Source: Alphaproteobacteria bacterium (GTDB taxonomy: Bacteria; Pseudomonadota; Alphaproteobacteria; CAAGCB01; CAG-977). From it: a stretch of 64,000 nt of DNA. Numbering within the stretch: position 1 is the first letter of the stretch; the number at the start of each line of letters is the position of its first letter. Below the pieces are notes generated by a model. That model was given only the letters and a program-made list of their open reading frames with translations. It was not told where the DNA came from and searched no databases. A program made the translations under genes and the position numbers. The stretch is from positions 17,015 through 81,014 of the forward strand of contig JAFVAT010000026.1 in the NCBI GenBank assembly GCA_017480385.1. The letters run 5' to 3'. Of this stretch, positions 43,410-51,887 are shown piece by piece.

Positions 43410-45647
43410 TTATTGTCGGCTCTGTCGGATTGCCGCGCAGAGGCGTTTCATTTCTTCGCAGTCATACAATTCGGATACCGTTTTAGGCAGTTTATGGCGC
43501 CAATTCGGATATTCATCACTGGTGCCGGGCATATTCATCTGTTCTTTTTGTTCCAGCAAATCCTCCAGCTGAACCAACAACAAACAGCATGGAGCCGTTG
43601 CCAAATAAGAATAAAGCACTTCAATAAACCGATCCGGCAGCTTTTGCCCGTTAATTTCGGCATCGAATGATGACGGATCAACGAACCAACGGCCAGTTTG
43701 CGCTAAAGATTCTATCACGGCCAAACGATCTTGACGACGCAGGGATTTCGCATAAGCGCACCGTTCTTCGTCCATCAATCCGATTTTTCGAGCCGTTTCA
43801 ATATCCGCCCCCATCCAATATCCGGCCAAAGTCGGCATATCATGCGTTCCGGCGGCAATCAAAGCTGTTTCCGGATAAACGTTCAGCGGCTTATAACGTC
43901 CGTCATGCATTTGTTCATAACGGAACACGCGGAAAGACAAAATCCCCGCCTTTTCCAACATTTCACGGAAAAAGCCCGGTACAACGCCTAAATCTTCTCC
44001 GACGACCAAACACTGATTGCGGTGGCTTTCCAGCGCAACGATGCCGATCATATCTTCCACATGATAGCGAATATAGGCGCCCTTTTCCTTGTGAGGAATA
44101 CAAAACAGCCGAACCAGTCCCATAACATGGTCAATGCGTACGGCTCCCGCCCGCTTCATATTTGCAGACAACATACGGCGATAGGAAATATAAGCTTCAT
44201 CGCGCATCACATCGGGACGCATCGGAGCAACACCCCATTCCTGACCGTTTGCATTAAACATATCCGGCGGAGAACCTATGCTTAATTGTGTAGCGAAAAG
44301 CTGCTGCGCCCCCCATGTTTCCGCACTTTCCGAAGCAACGCCGACCGCCAGATCCTGATATAACCCGACAGCCAGTCCCTGCTTTTGACTTTCCTGAGAA
44401 GCCGCCTGGAACTGCCGGTCGGCAATCCAGAATATAAACTTATAAAAACGCACCTCATCAGCATTTTGATCGGCAAAACGACGGGATTGCTCCGTGTCAG
44501 GCGACGCATATGCCTTGCCCCATGATTTAAAGCCGGTTCCTCTGCGCAAAAGCAAGTCTTGCCTGACCGCTATGGGATTCAGGGCCTGTTCCAAATCTTC
44601 TATAGAAGCATGCCGACCGCGATCATTTGCAAAAAACACCGACAAAACCTGATAGAGCGCGGCGCTTTCCAAATCCTTTCCGCCCTCGGCACAAAAAGCG
44701 TCAAAGTCCTTGTCCCCTTTAAACGCGGCGAAAAGCAGGCGCAGCGCTTCCATTTTCAGCGAACCGACAGCCGCATAATCAACCAGGGCGGATTCTCTTG
44801 CCCGCTTAAGCCTTGCCTTAACATCGGCGGAAGCTCTCCATTTTTTCAAAACCGTTTTTGCACCGGCAACGGCTTCCACATCAATATACAGCGGATTTAA
44901 AAACAAACGGGAGGACGAATAATAAGGGCTGGCCGTTTCCCAATTGGCCGCAAAAGCGACATTGATCGGATTGATCCCGACAATATCGGCGCCGAAAGCT
45001 TTGGCGACGGCATTCATCTCCTTTAAATCGGAAAAATCGCCGATACCCCAATTGCGTTCGGAACGCAGCGCATACAGCTGCACCGGAAAGCCCCATGGCT
45101 TCCCGCCCTGCCGCATCATTTCCGGCATATAGCATTTTTCGGGCACAACAATAAACGGCATTTCCCGCCCTGCCTTTAAAACAGAGCCGCCGGAAATACG
45201 TATCATGTGATATCCCAGCTGATCCGGCACGGCAATTTTTAACTTGCGCTGTTCATAATCACGCCCGCCAACAGTCATTGTTTCCAAAACAGACAGATCG
45301 GCAATACTTTCCTGCCCCGTCAGTTTTTCACCGTTTTCCAGAACGATTTCATAGCGCAGAATCCCCTCTTTCGTTCCGGCAGTTACCGTTACGGGAATTT
45401 TGGCCGTTTTCTGTTCGCGCCGCACGATCATAACCGGCGGCAGAGCGCGCTTAAACGGCTTTTCCTTTAACGTTTTTAAAGACAGGGCCGCCTCTGCAGG
45501 CGTATCCGCCGGCAGCTCCAATGCTTTCAGCAAAGCCTTTTTTGTTTCAAAAGAAGTGGGATACACACCGCCGTCAGCTTCAAATTCCGGCAGAATTCCT
45601 GCTTTTTCAGCAAGCAGGTCAACTGTTTGTGCATACTCTAAAACCAC
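43410..45647 (-). CDS. malQ: 4-alpha-glucanotransferase (amylomaltase)
   Basis: MalQ transfers alpha-1,4-glucan chains between maltodextrins and releases glucose. This 745-residue form has an N-terminal extension of about 150 residues like the E. coli type. The GH77 core carries YALRSERNWGIGDFSDL, the nucleophile region VRIDHVMGLVRLF, the acid region VVGEDLGVVP and GTHDMPTLAGYW. It starts with a GTG preceded by AGGA, 12 bases after glgX. In this operon it would disproportionate oligosaccharides released by GlgX. Confidence 0.93.
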   Translation of the reverse strand: MVLEYAQTVDLLAEKAGILPEFEADGGVYPTSFETKKALLKALELPADTPAEAALSLKTLKEKPFKRALPPVMIVRREQKTAKIPVTVTAGTKEGILRYEIVLENGEKLTGQESIADLSVLETMTVGGRDYEQRKLKIAVPDQLGYHMIRISGGSVLKAGREMPFIVVPEKCYMPEMMRQGGKPWGFPVQLYALRSERNWGIGDFSDLKEMNAVAKAFGADIVGINPINVAFAANWETASPYYSSSRLFLNPLYIDVEAVAGAKTVLKKWRASADVKARLKRARESALVDYAAVGSLKMEALRLLFAAFKGDKDFDAFCAEGGKDLESAALYQVLSVFFANDRGRHASIEDLEQALNPIAVRQDLLLRRGTGFKSWGKAYASPDTEQSRRFADQNADEVRFYKFIFWIADRQFQAASQESQKQGLAVGLYQDLAVGVASESAETWGAQQLFATQLSIGSPPDMFNANGQEWGVAPMRPDVMRDEAYISYRRMLSANMKRAGAVRIDHVMGLVRLFCIPHKEKGAYIRYHVEDMIGIVALESHRNQCLVVGEDLGVVPGFFREMLEKAGILSFRVFRYEQMHDGRYKPLNVYPETALIAAGTHDMPTLAGYWMGADIETARKIGLMDEERCAYAKSLRRQDRLAVIESLAQTGRWFVDPSSFDAEINGQKLPDRFIEVLYSYLATAPCCLLLVQLEDLLEQKEQMNMPGTSDEYPNWRHKLPKTVSELYDCEEMKRLCAAIRQSRQ

Positions 45648-45659
45648 GAACCGTAATCC

Positions 45660-47999
45660 TTATACCAAACGGGTAAAGCCGTCCTTTTCTTCCTCTTTTT
45701 CAAGATCTGCCAATGTTGCCACAGGCCCCATAGGACCATATGTCATAAAGTCCAGATTGTCCAGATCCTTTATTGACGCAACCAATCGGCTGCTTTGAAT
45801 GCTTTGATAAACATTTCCCAAAATGCCTGTCATGCCTGCACGGGAATGCAGAACAGCCTTTTCATTATCGGTCAGGGGAGCCTCAAACAGCAACACCGAC
45901 CATGCCGGCACATTAAAAGAATCACCGGGGGCATAGGTTTCCCCCGACACGACCGGCGAGTCGCGCGACGTGTCCAATATCAAATTCCAGACGGTTTCCT
46001 TTTCAACCTCCGGCAACAGCCATTCTATGCTGCCGTCAAAAGCGTTCAGAACGATAAAGAAATGATTGTCCGAATAGAACCGCCCTTCATCATTGCAAAA
46101 AGCAACGCTCAAGGATCCTGAAATCAACGCGGACAGACTTTGCGCATACGGTTTGTTCCAATCGGTCGGCGCCATTTCCAAACCTTCCGGCGTAATCCAG
46201 GTAATATCTTTAATCGGAGAATCGCCCGCCTTTCTGCCGACATAATACCGTTTGCGCCGAAAAATACGATGAGACTGGCGCAGCTTGATCAAATAGCGCA
46301 CAAATTCCCGAAAAGCCGCATCGTCTTCACCGATTTCCGACCAATTCAGCCAGCTGATCGGACTGTCCTGACAATAAGCGTTGTTATTGCCTTTTTGCGT
46401 ACGGCAAAACTCATCGCCGGCTGTAAACATCGGCACGCCCAAAGACAACATCAGCGTTGCCGCCATAGCGCGCATTCTTTTCCGTCTCAGCGCCAAAACG
46501 GCGGGATCGTTCGTTTCCCCCTCCACGCCGCTGTTCCATGTTTTATTGTCATTCGTACCGTCGCGGTTGTGTTCGCCGTTTGCCTCGTTGTGCTTTTCGT
46601 TATAGCTGACAACGTCTTTCAACGTAAAGCCGTCGTGAGCCGTCACAAAATTCACGCTGGTCCAAGGATGGCGTCCCCTGTATCCGAATATTTCGCTTGA
46701 TCCGGTTAAACGGGAAGCCATATTGCCGATCTGTCCTTTGTCTCCTTTCCAAAAAGAACGCACGGTATCACGGAACCGATCATTCCATTCTGACCACCCC
46801 GGCGGAAAAGCGCCGACTTGATAACCGCCTAAACCGACGTCCCACGGCTCGGCAATCATTTTAACGCGCTGCAATACGGGATCCTGCTGTACGGCTGTCA
46901 AAAAACCGGCTTTGTTTGTAAAGCCCGCTCCCGTTCTGGCCAGAGTCGGCGCCAAATCAAACCGGAAACCGTCCACATGCATTTGTTCCACCCAATACCG
47001 CAGTGAATCCATGACCAGCTGAATCACTCTGGGGTGTTCCACATTAAACGAAGCGCCGCAGCCGGTCGTATCCTCATAATAGCGAAGGTTATCCGGTTTT
47101 AATCTGTAATAAACCGCATTATCTATGCCGCGGAAAGAAAGCGTCACCCCCATTTGGTTGCCTTCGCCCGTATGGTTATACACAACGTCCATAATTACTT
47201 CGATTCCGGCCTCATGGAACATATGAATCATATTTTTGACTTCACTGATGTCCATTCCCGACAGATAAGACGGCTGAGGCGTAAAATAACAAATCGGATC
47301 GTACCCCCAATAATTATGCAGTTTCGCCTTCAGCAGATGATTGCCCGTAAAAAAAGCCTGAATCGGCAAAAATTCAACCGACGTTACGCCTAAATCTTTC
47401 AGATACTCTACGGCCTGAGGAGCCGCCATGCCGGCAAACGTACCGCGGATTTTCTCATCAATTTCAGGATTTTGAAATGTAAACCCTTTCAGATGCGTTT
47501 CATAAATCACCGTATCCGTCCAAGGTGTTGCAGGCGATTTATCCCCTCCCCAATTGTATGCATCATCAACGACGCGGCACTTCGGTACATACGGCGCGCT
47601 GTCCCGCCGGTCAAAAGACATATCCTCTTTCGGAGATTCAGATCTGTATCCCTGCATGGATTCGTGAAAAATCAAATTTCCGCTGATTGATTTTGCATAA
47701 GGATCCAGCAGCAGCTTGTTATGATTAAACCGGTGGCCCCGTTCCGGATCATACGGCCCGAACACACGATAGCCATACAGTTGTCCCGGCTTGATATCCG
47801 GCAAATAAACATGCCAGACTTCGTCCGTTCTTTCCGGCAGGGCAATCCTTTGGATTTCCCGCGTCCCAGTTTCATCAAACAGGCACAACAAGACTTTTTC
47901 GGCATTGGCGGAAAACAGAGCAAAATTCACCCCTCTGCCGTCCCAAGTCGCCCCTAACGGATAAGGACGGCCCGGAAAAACACGTATTCCCGTAGGCAT
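45660..47999 (-). CDS. glgX: Glycogen debranching enzyme GlgX
   Basis: GlgX hydrolyses alpha-1,6 branch points of glycogen, mainly on short outer branches. The protein has an N-terminal CBM48 domain (PLGATWDGRGVNFALFSANAEKV), then a GH13 core with DVVYNHTGEGNQ, nucleophile region VDGFRFDLAPTLA, acid region KMIAEPWDVG and VTAHDGFTLKDV. I prefer the ATG at 47999 (779 residues), which has GGGGGAAAT directly upstream, over the in-frame start at 48029. It lies between glgB and malQ. Confidence 0.94.
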   Translation of the reverse strand: MPTGIRVFPGRPYPLGATWDGRGVNFALFSANAEKVLLCLFDETGTREIQRIALPERTDEVWHVYLPDIKPGQLYGYRVFGPYDPERGHRFNHNKLLLDPYAKSISGNLIFHESMQGYRSESPKEDMSFDRRDSAPYVPKCRVVDDAYNWGGDKSPATPWTDTVIYETHLKGFTFQNPEIDEKIRGTFAGMAAPQAVEYLKDLGVTSVEFLPIQAFFTGNHLLKAKLHNYWGYDPICYFTPQPSYLSGMDISEVKNMIHMFHEAGIEVIMDVVYNHTGEGNQMGVTLSFRGIDNAVYYRLKPDNLRYYEDTTGCGASFNVEHPRVIQLVMDSLRYWVEQMHVDGFRFDLAPTLARTGAGFTNKAGFLTAVQQDPVLQRVKMIAEPWDVGLGGYQVGAFPPGWSEWNDRFRDTVRSFWKGDKGQIGNMASRLTGSSEIFGYRGRHPWTSVNFVTAHDGFTLKDVVSYNEKHNEANGEHNRDGTNDNKTWNSGVEGETNDPAVLALRRKRMRAMAATLMLSLGVPMFTAGDEFCRTQKGNNNAYCQDSPISWLNWSEIGEDDAAFREFVRYLIKLRQSHRIFRRKRYYVGRKAGDSPIKDITWITPEGLEMAPTDWNKPYAQSLSALISGSLSVAFCNDEGRFYSDNHFFIVLNAFDGSIEWLLPEVEKETVWNLILDTSRDSPVVSGETYAPGDSFNVPAWSVLLFEAPLTDNEKAVLHSRAGMTGILGNVYQSIQSSRLVASIKDLDNLDFMTYGPMGPVATLADLEKEEEKDGFTRLV

Positions 48000-48012
48000 A
48001 TTTCCCCCGAAA

Positions 48013-50217
48013 TTAACGCTGTAGCACAAACAGCATTGTGGATAACGGCGGAACGGTCACGGAAACAGAATACGGTCGCCCGTTGCACTCTTCTTCCACG
48101 GCATCAACGCCGCCCATATTGCCCATACCGCTGCCGCCGTAAATTTCGGCATCAGAGTTAAAGACCTCCATATAACGGCCAAGCTTAGGCACGCCGATCC
48201 GGTAATTTTCGCGCGGCACCGGCGTAAAGTTCGAAACTGCCACCACCATAGCATCGCGGTCTTTGGCATAACGGATAAACGTAAAAATACTTTCGTCCGC
48301 ATTATCGGCATCAATCCATTCAAAGCCCGCGGGATCGTAGTCCTGTTCATACAAGGCCGCCGTTTCGCGATAAATGCGATTCAAGTCGCGCACGGAGCTT
48401 TGCACGCCGCGATGCATCGGATCGTTCAGCAAATGCCAGCTCAACGAGCCGTTATAATCCCATTCGCGGTCCTGAGCGAACTCTCCGCCCATGAACAAAA
48501 GCTTCTTGCCGGGGAAAGCGTACATAAAGCCGAAATACGCTCTTAAATTCGCGAATTTCTGCCAACGATCGCCGGACATTTTGTTCAACAAAGAACATTT
48601 GCCGTGCACAACTTCGTCATGGCTCAAGGGTAGGACAAAGTTTTCGTTATAGGCATATAGCATGCCGAACGTCATCTTGTTGTGGTGATAACGGCGATAA
48701 ATCGGATCTTTTGCCATATAGTCCAAAGTATCGTGCATCCACCCCATATTCCATTTATAACCGAAGCCCAAACCGCCCATATAGGTCGGACGGGATACCA
48801 TCGGCCATGCAGTTGATTCTTCAGCAAATGTCGCTGTTCCCGGACAGTTGGCATACATCAGTTCGTTTGTGCGCTTTAAGAATGCGACGGCCTCCAAGTC
48901 CTCGTGACCGCCGAACTCGTTCGGGATCCACTCTCCGGCTTTGCGGCTGTAATCCAGATAGAGCATAGAGGCCACCGCGTCTACGCGCAGACCGTCAATC
49001 TGGTATTTTTTGTTCCAAAACATCGCATTGGACGTCAGGAAGTTATTCACCTCACGACGGCCATAGTTATAAATTTTGGTTCCCCAATCTTTATGTTCGC
49101 CGCGGCGCGGATCGGCATGTTCATACAAAGCCGTTCCGTCAAAATCAGCCAAGCCGAAAGAATCCTTGGGAAAATGTCCCGGAACCCAGTCCATAATCAC
49201 GGCGATGCCCGCTTTATGAAAAGCGTCGATCAACGCACGGAAATCATCTGGCTTTCCGAAACGGCTGGTCGGCGCATAAAGCCCTGTCGCCTGATACCCC
49301 CAAGACCCGTCAAACGGGTGTTCGTTGACCGGCAGCAGCTCCACATGCGTATAGCCCATATCTTTGACATAATTAACCAGCTCTTCCGCCATTTCCTGAT
49401 AGGACAAATAGCTGTTGTCGTCAAAGTGGCGCTTCCACGATCCCAAATGGACTTCATAAATGGAAACCGGCGCGTTCAGAGCATTAATGTTTTCACGCTT
49501 CTTTTCCCAGCCCTTAGCCTTCCATTCATATTTTTCCAAATCATATACAACAGAAGCGGTGGAAGGACGCTTTTCGGCATAAAAGGCCACCGGATCAGCC
49601 TTTAACGGCAGAATGTTGCCGTCCGGACCGATCAATTCATACTTATACAAAACGCCGGCGGAAATATGAGGAATAAAGATTTCCCACACACCGGTTGAAC
49701 CGCGCGGACGCATCATGTGACGGCGACCGTCCCATTCATTAAAGGTACCGACAACGGAAACGCGGCGGGCATTCGGAGCCCACAGCGCGAAAGAAACACC
49801 GTCAACGCCGTCATGTTTAATCGGGTGTGCGCCCAAACGGTCATATTCGTCCAAGTGGGAACCCTCAGAAAGGAAATACAAATCCATTTCGCCCAACACC
49901 GGCGGGAAACGATAAGGATCTTCCGTATCGTAGGATTCTCCCACCCACAAATCTATGCGCAGGCGATATTTAAAGAAATCCCAATCTGCCGGAAATTCAA
50001 ACTGAAACAAACCAGAGCCATGCACGCGTTCCATTTGCGCCATAATCTTGCCCGTTTCATATTCCAGCACATACACATTCTGCGCCTGAGGCTGAAAAGT
50101 CCGCAACACCAGATCTCCGTCCTGACCTTCACGATGCAGGCCTAAAACAGAGAACGGGTCGCCGTACCCCGATGTGACCAGAGCTTCTACAATACTTTCA
50201 TCTAAATAATTCTTCAT
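48013..50217 (-). CDS. glgB: 1,4-alpha-glucan branching enzyme GlgB
   Basis: GlgB cuts alpha-1,4 chains and reattaches them as alpha-1,6 branches. The 734-residue protein has two N-terminal CBM48-type domains (FSVLGLHREGQDGDLVLRTF and the HPIKHDGVDGVSFALWAPNA segment), then the GH13 core with VELLPVNEHPFDGSWGYQ, nucleophile region IDGLRVDAVASMLYLDY, acid region TATFAEESTAW and LPLSHDEVVHGK. It starts 3 bases after the maltokinase stop, indicating coupling. Confidence 0.96.
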   Translation of the reverse strand: MKNYLDESIVEALVTSGYGDPFSVLGLHREGQDGDLVLRTFQPQAQNVYVLEYETGKIMAQMERVHGSGLFQFEFPADWDFFKYRLRIDLWVGESYDTEDPYRFPPVLGEMDLYFLSEGSHLDEYDRLGAHPIKHDGVDGVSFALWAPNARRVSVVGTFNEWDGRRHMMRPRGSTGVWEIFIPHISAGVLYKYELIGPDGNILPLKADPVAFYAEKRPSTASVVYDLEKYEWKAKGWEKKRENINALNAPVSIYEVHLGSWKRHFDDNSYLSYQEMAEELVNYVKDMGYTHVELLPVNEHPFDGSWGYQATGLYAPTSRFGKPDDFRALIDAFHKAGIAVIMDWVPGHFPKDSFGLADFDGTALYEHADPRRGEHKDWGTKIYNYGRREVNNFLTSNAMFWNKKYQIDGLRVDAVASMLYLDYSRKAGEWIPNEFGGHEDLEAVAFLKRTNELMYANCPGTATFAEESTAWPMVSRPTYMGGLGFGYKWNMGWMHDTLDYMAKDPIYRRYHHNKMTFGMLYAYNENFVLPLSHDEVVHGKCSLLNKMSGDRWQKFANLRAYFGFMYAFPGKKLLFMGGEFAQDREWDYNGSLSWHLLNDPMHRGVQSSVRDLNRIYRETAALYEQDYDPAGFEWIDADNADESIFTFIRYAKDRDAMVVAVSNFTPVPRENYRIGVPKLGRYMEVFNSDAEIYGGSGMGNMGGVDAVEEECNGRPYSVSVTVPPLSTMLFVLQR

Positions 50218-50220
50218 GCT

Positions 50221-51789
50221 TTATTCTCCATCGAGGTTAACCAAACGGGCCAGTCCGTTCATTGGAATGGCCAGCCAATCCGGACGATTAGCCACTTCAT
50301 AAATCACTTCATACAGTGCTTTTTCCAACACGAACAGATCCAACAGCTTCAAGGTAATTTCCTTATCCGCCGGCAAAGAATCGCACCCATCCATATTGTC
50401 AAAATACCCTTCCAAAAAAGCTTCCGTTGCCTTTTGCTGCCACTTGGCCGCCAACTTCAAAGCCTTTTCGCGGTTTTCAGGCAAAACATACAGCAGGACC
50501 GCACCAAACGCCGCATAATCAAAAGAGCGCACCATACCGGCCACATCTTTTAAAACAGACTGTTTAATCTGCCGTTCCGTAATCGGGCGCAGCGGCTCGC
50601 CTTCAAAATCCAAAATATAAAAATCCCCTTTGTCGTCCAAAACGACCTGCCCTAAATGATAATCGCCGTGAAAGCGCGTTTTTTGACCGTCGGCAACAAC
50701 AGGCAACAGCTCTGATGCCCGAGCGGCAATACGATCGCGGCTGTTAATTAAGTTTTCCACACGTTTTTTCACATCGCCGGATAAATGATCCACATTAGCC
50801 TTCGCCGCCGCCAATGTTTTATCCGCCTGAGCCATAACCTGATTCCGCCAAGCCGCCAAATCCTCCGCCGTCACGGGAACAGGCCTGAAAACCTCGTCGG
50901 TTCCTTTCGCAAAAGCTTTGTGCATTTCAGCCGTTCTTTGCCCCAGCAAACGCGCTTCCTTTAAATAGGCCGTATGCCGTAACCCCGTTTGTCCGGACAA
51001 AGCCTCCGCAAAATAGGATTTCAAATAATCCATTGTGTATGACCAGCCGTCCCCTATATTCGGAACAAAAGACTGCAAAATGCCTAAAGCCATTGTTTTG
51101 CCGTCGGCATACTTTAATTCCAACGATCCCAAATACGCCGGCGTATTTTTGAATTTAGCCTCTTGTGTCAGAAAGCTGGTTGTTGCCACTTCGGGGTGGG
51201 ACCCGAATGCCGTGCGGCGATACATTTTCAGCATGATTTTTTTGCCGATGATCAAAGAGGTGTTGCTTTGTTCCACACCCAGCATTTTCTGCGGCAAACC
51301 GTCCACATCACAGATCAGCGCCTTGCCCGCGGCGGTCGAAGTCCCCGCTAAAGACATGCCGTCGCCGATTTCAACAGTCTCGTCCTTTTCCAATAACGGC
51401 AGCAAGCACCCCGCGAAATCATCATCGCCGGCAGCATCGTAAATCACACCCTTTTTCTTCGGCGTTTCAATACCGGAAATCACTGCAGTTTCCGGCACAT
51501 TATCTGCCGCTTCACCAAAAGCTGCTCTCAGAGGAATTAGAAACGTCGGCTTTTCCCCGCCCTTTAAGGCAACCAGCACAACCGCCAGAAACACCTTTTC
51601 CAACGGCATCAAAGCTTGGAAGGAAACAGCGGCGATTGTATCGTCTTTAGCGCTGTACCAACGTTTAGACGGCAAAAAGGCTTCTAATTTTCGGCAAAAA
51701 GAATCCTGAAAAACCAAATCCTTAAAAATTTCACTCAGATTTTCTTTATCGGTTAACAAAAAATCCTGATCTTTAAAACTGGAAAGCAT
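50221..51789 (-). CDS. Maltokinase (GlgE pathway)
   Basis: Maltokinase phosphorylates maltose at C1 with ATP to give maltose-1-phosphate, the donor for GlgE. The 522-residue protein has the N-terminal cap seen in Pep2/Mak1 (LEAFLPSKRWYSAKDD) and the APH-like kinase core: FHGDYHLGQVVLDDKGDFYILDFEGEP with the catalytic aspartate and the metal-binding DFE. GVEQSNTSLIIGKKIMLKMYRR forms the N-lobe. No trehalose synthase domain is fused. It follows glgE after 98 bases containing a hairpin, and abuts glgB. Confidence 0.9.
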   Translation of the reverse strand: MLSSFKDQDFLLTDKENLSEIFKDLVFQDSFCRKLEAFLPSKRWYSAKDDTIAAVSFQALMPLEKVFLAVVLVALKGGEKPTFLIPLRAAFGEAADNVPETAVISGIETPKKKGVIYDAAGDDDFAGCLLPLLEKDETVEIGDGMSLAGTSTAAGKALICDVDGLPQKMLGVEQSNTSLIIGKKIMLKMYRRTAFGSHPEVATTSFLTQEAKFKNTPAYLGSLELKYADGKTMALGILQSFVPNIGDGWSYTMDYLKSYFAEALSGQTGLRHTAYLKEARLLGQRTAEMHKAFAKGTDEVFRPVPVTAEDLAAWRNQVMAQADKTLAAAKANVDHLSGDVKKRVENLINSRDRIAARASELLPVVADGQKTRFHGDYHLGQVVLDDKGDFYILDFEGEPLRPITERQIKQSVLKDVAGMVRSFDYAAFGAVLLYVLPENREKALKLAAKWQQKATEAFLEGYFDNMDGCDSLPADKEITLKLLDLFVLEKALYEVIYEVANRPDWLAIPMNGLARLVNLDGE

Positions 51790-51841
51790 CTGAAATAACC
51801 TGTTTTGTTAAAGTTGAAAATAAGTATGATCCCATTAAGTC

Positions 51842-51877
51842 AAAAGTGACAACTGTTTTTTTTCAGCTGTCACTTTT
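51842..51877 (-). terminator. Hairpin between glgE and maltokinase
   Basis: AAAAGTGACAACTG (51842-51855) and CAGCTGTCACTTTT (51864-51877) form a long, nearly perfect inverted repeat around an eight-base T/A loop. On the minus strand it follows the glgE stop and ends in CACTTTT, so it could be a terminator or attenuator that lowers expression of the downstream genes. Confidence 0.6.
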
Positions 51878-51887
51878 TAAATCCTTA

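Noticed and set aside
48904..49605. Open frame of 233 codons on the plus strand inside glgB
   Set aside because: Antisense to a well-conserved GlgB; no ribosome site and no recognisable domain.
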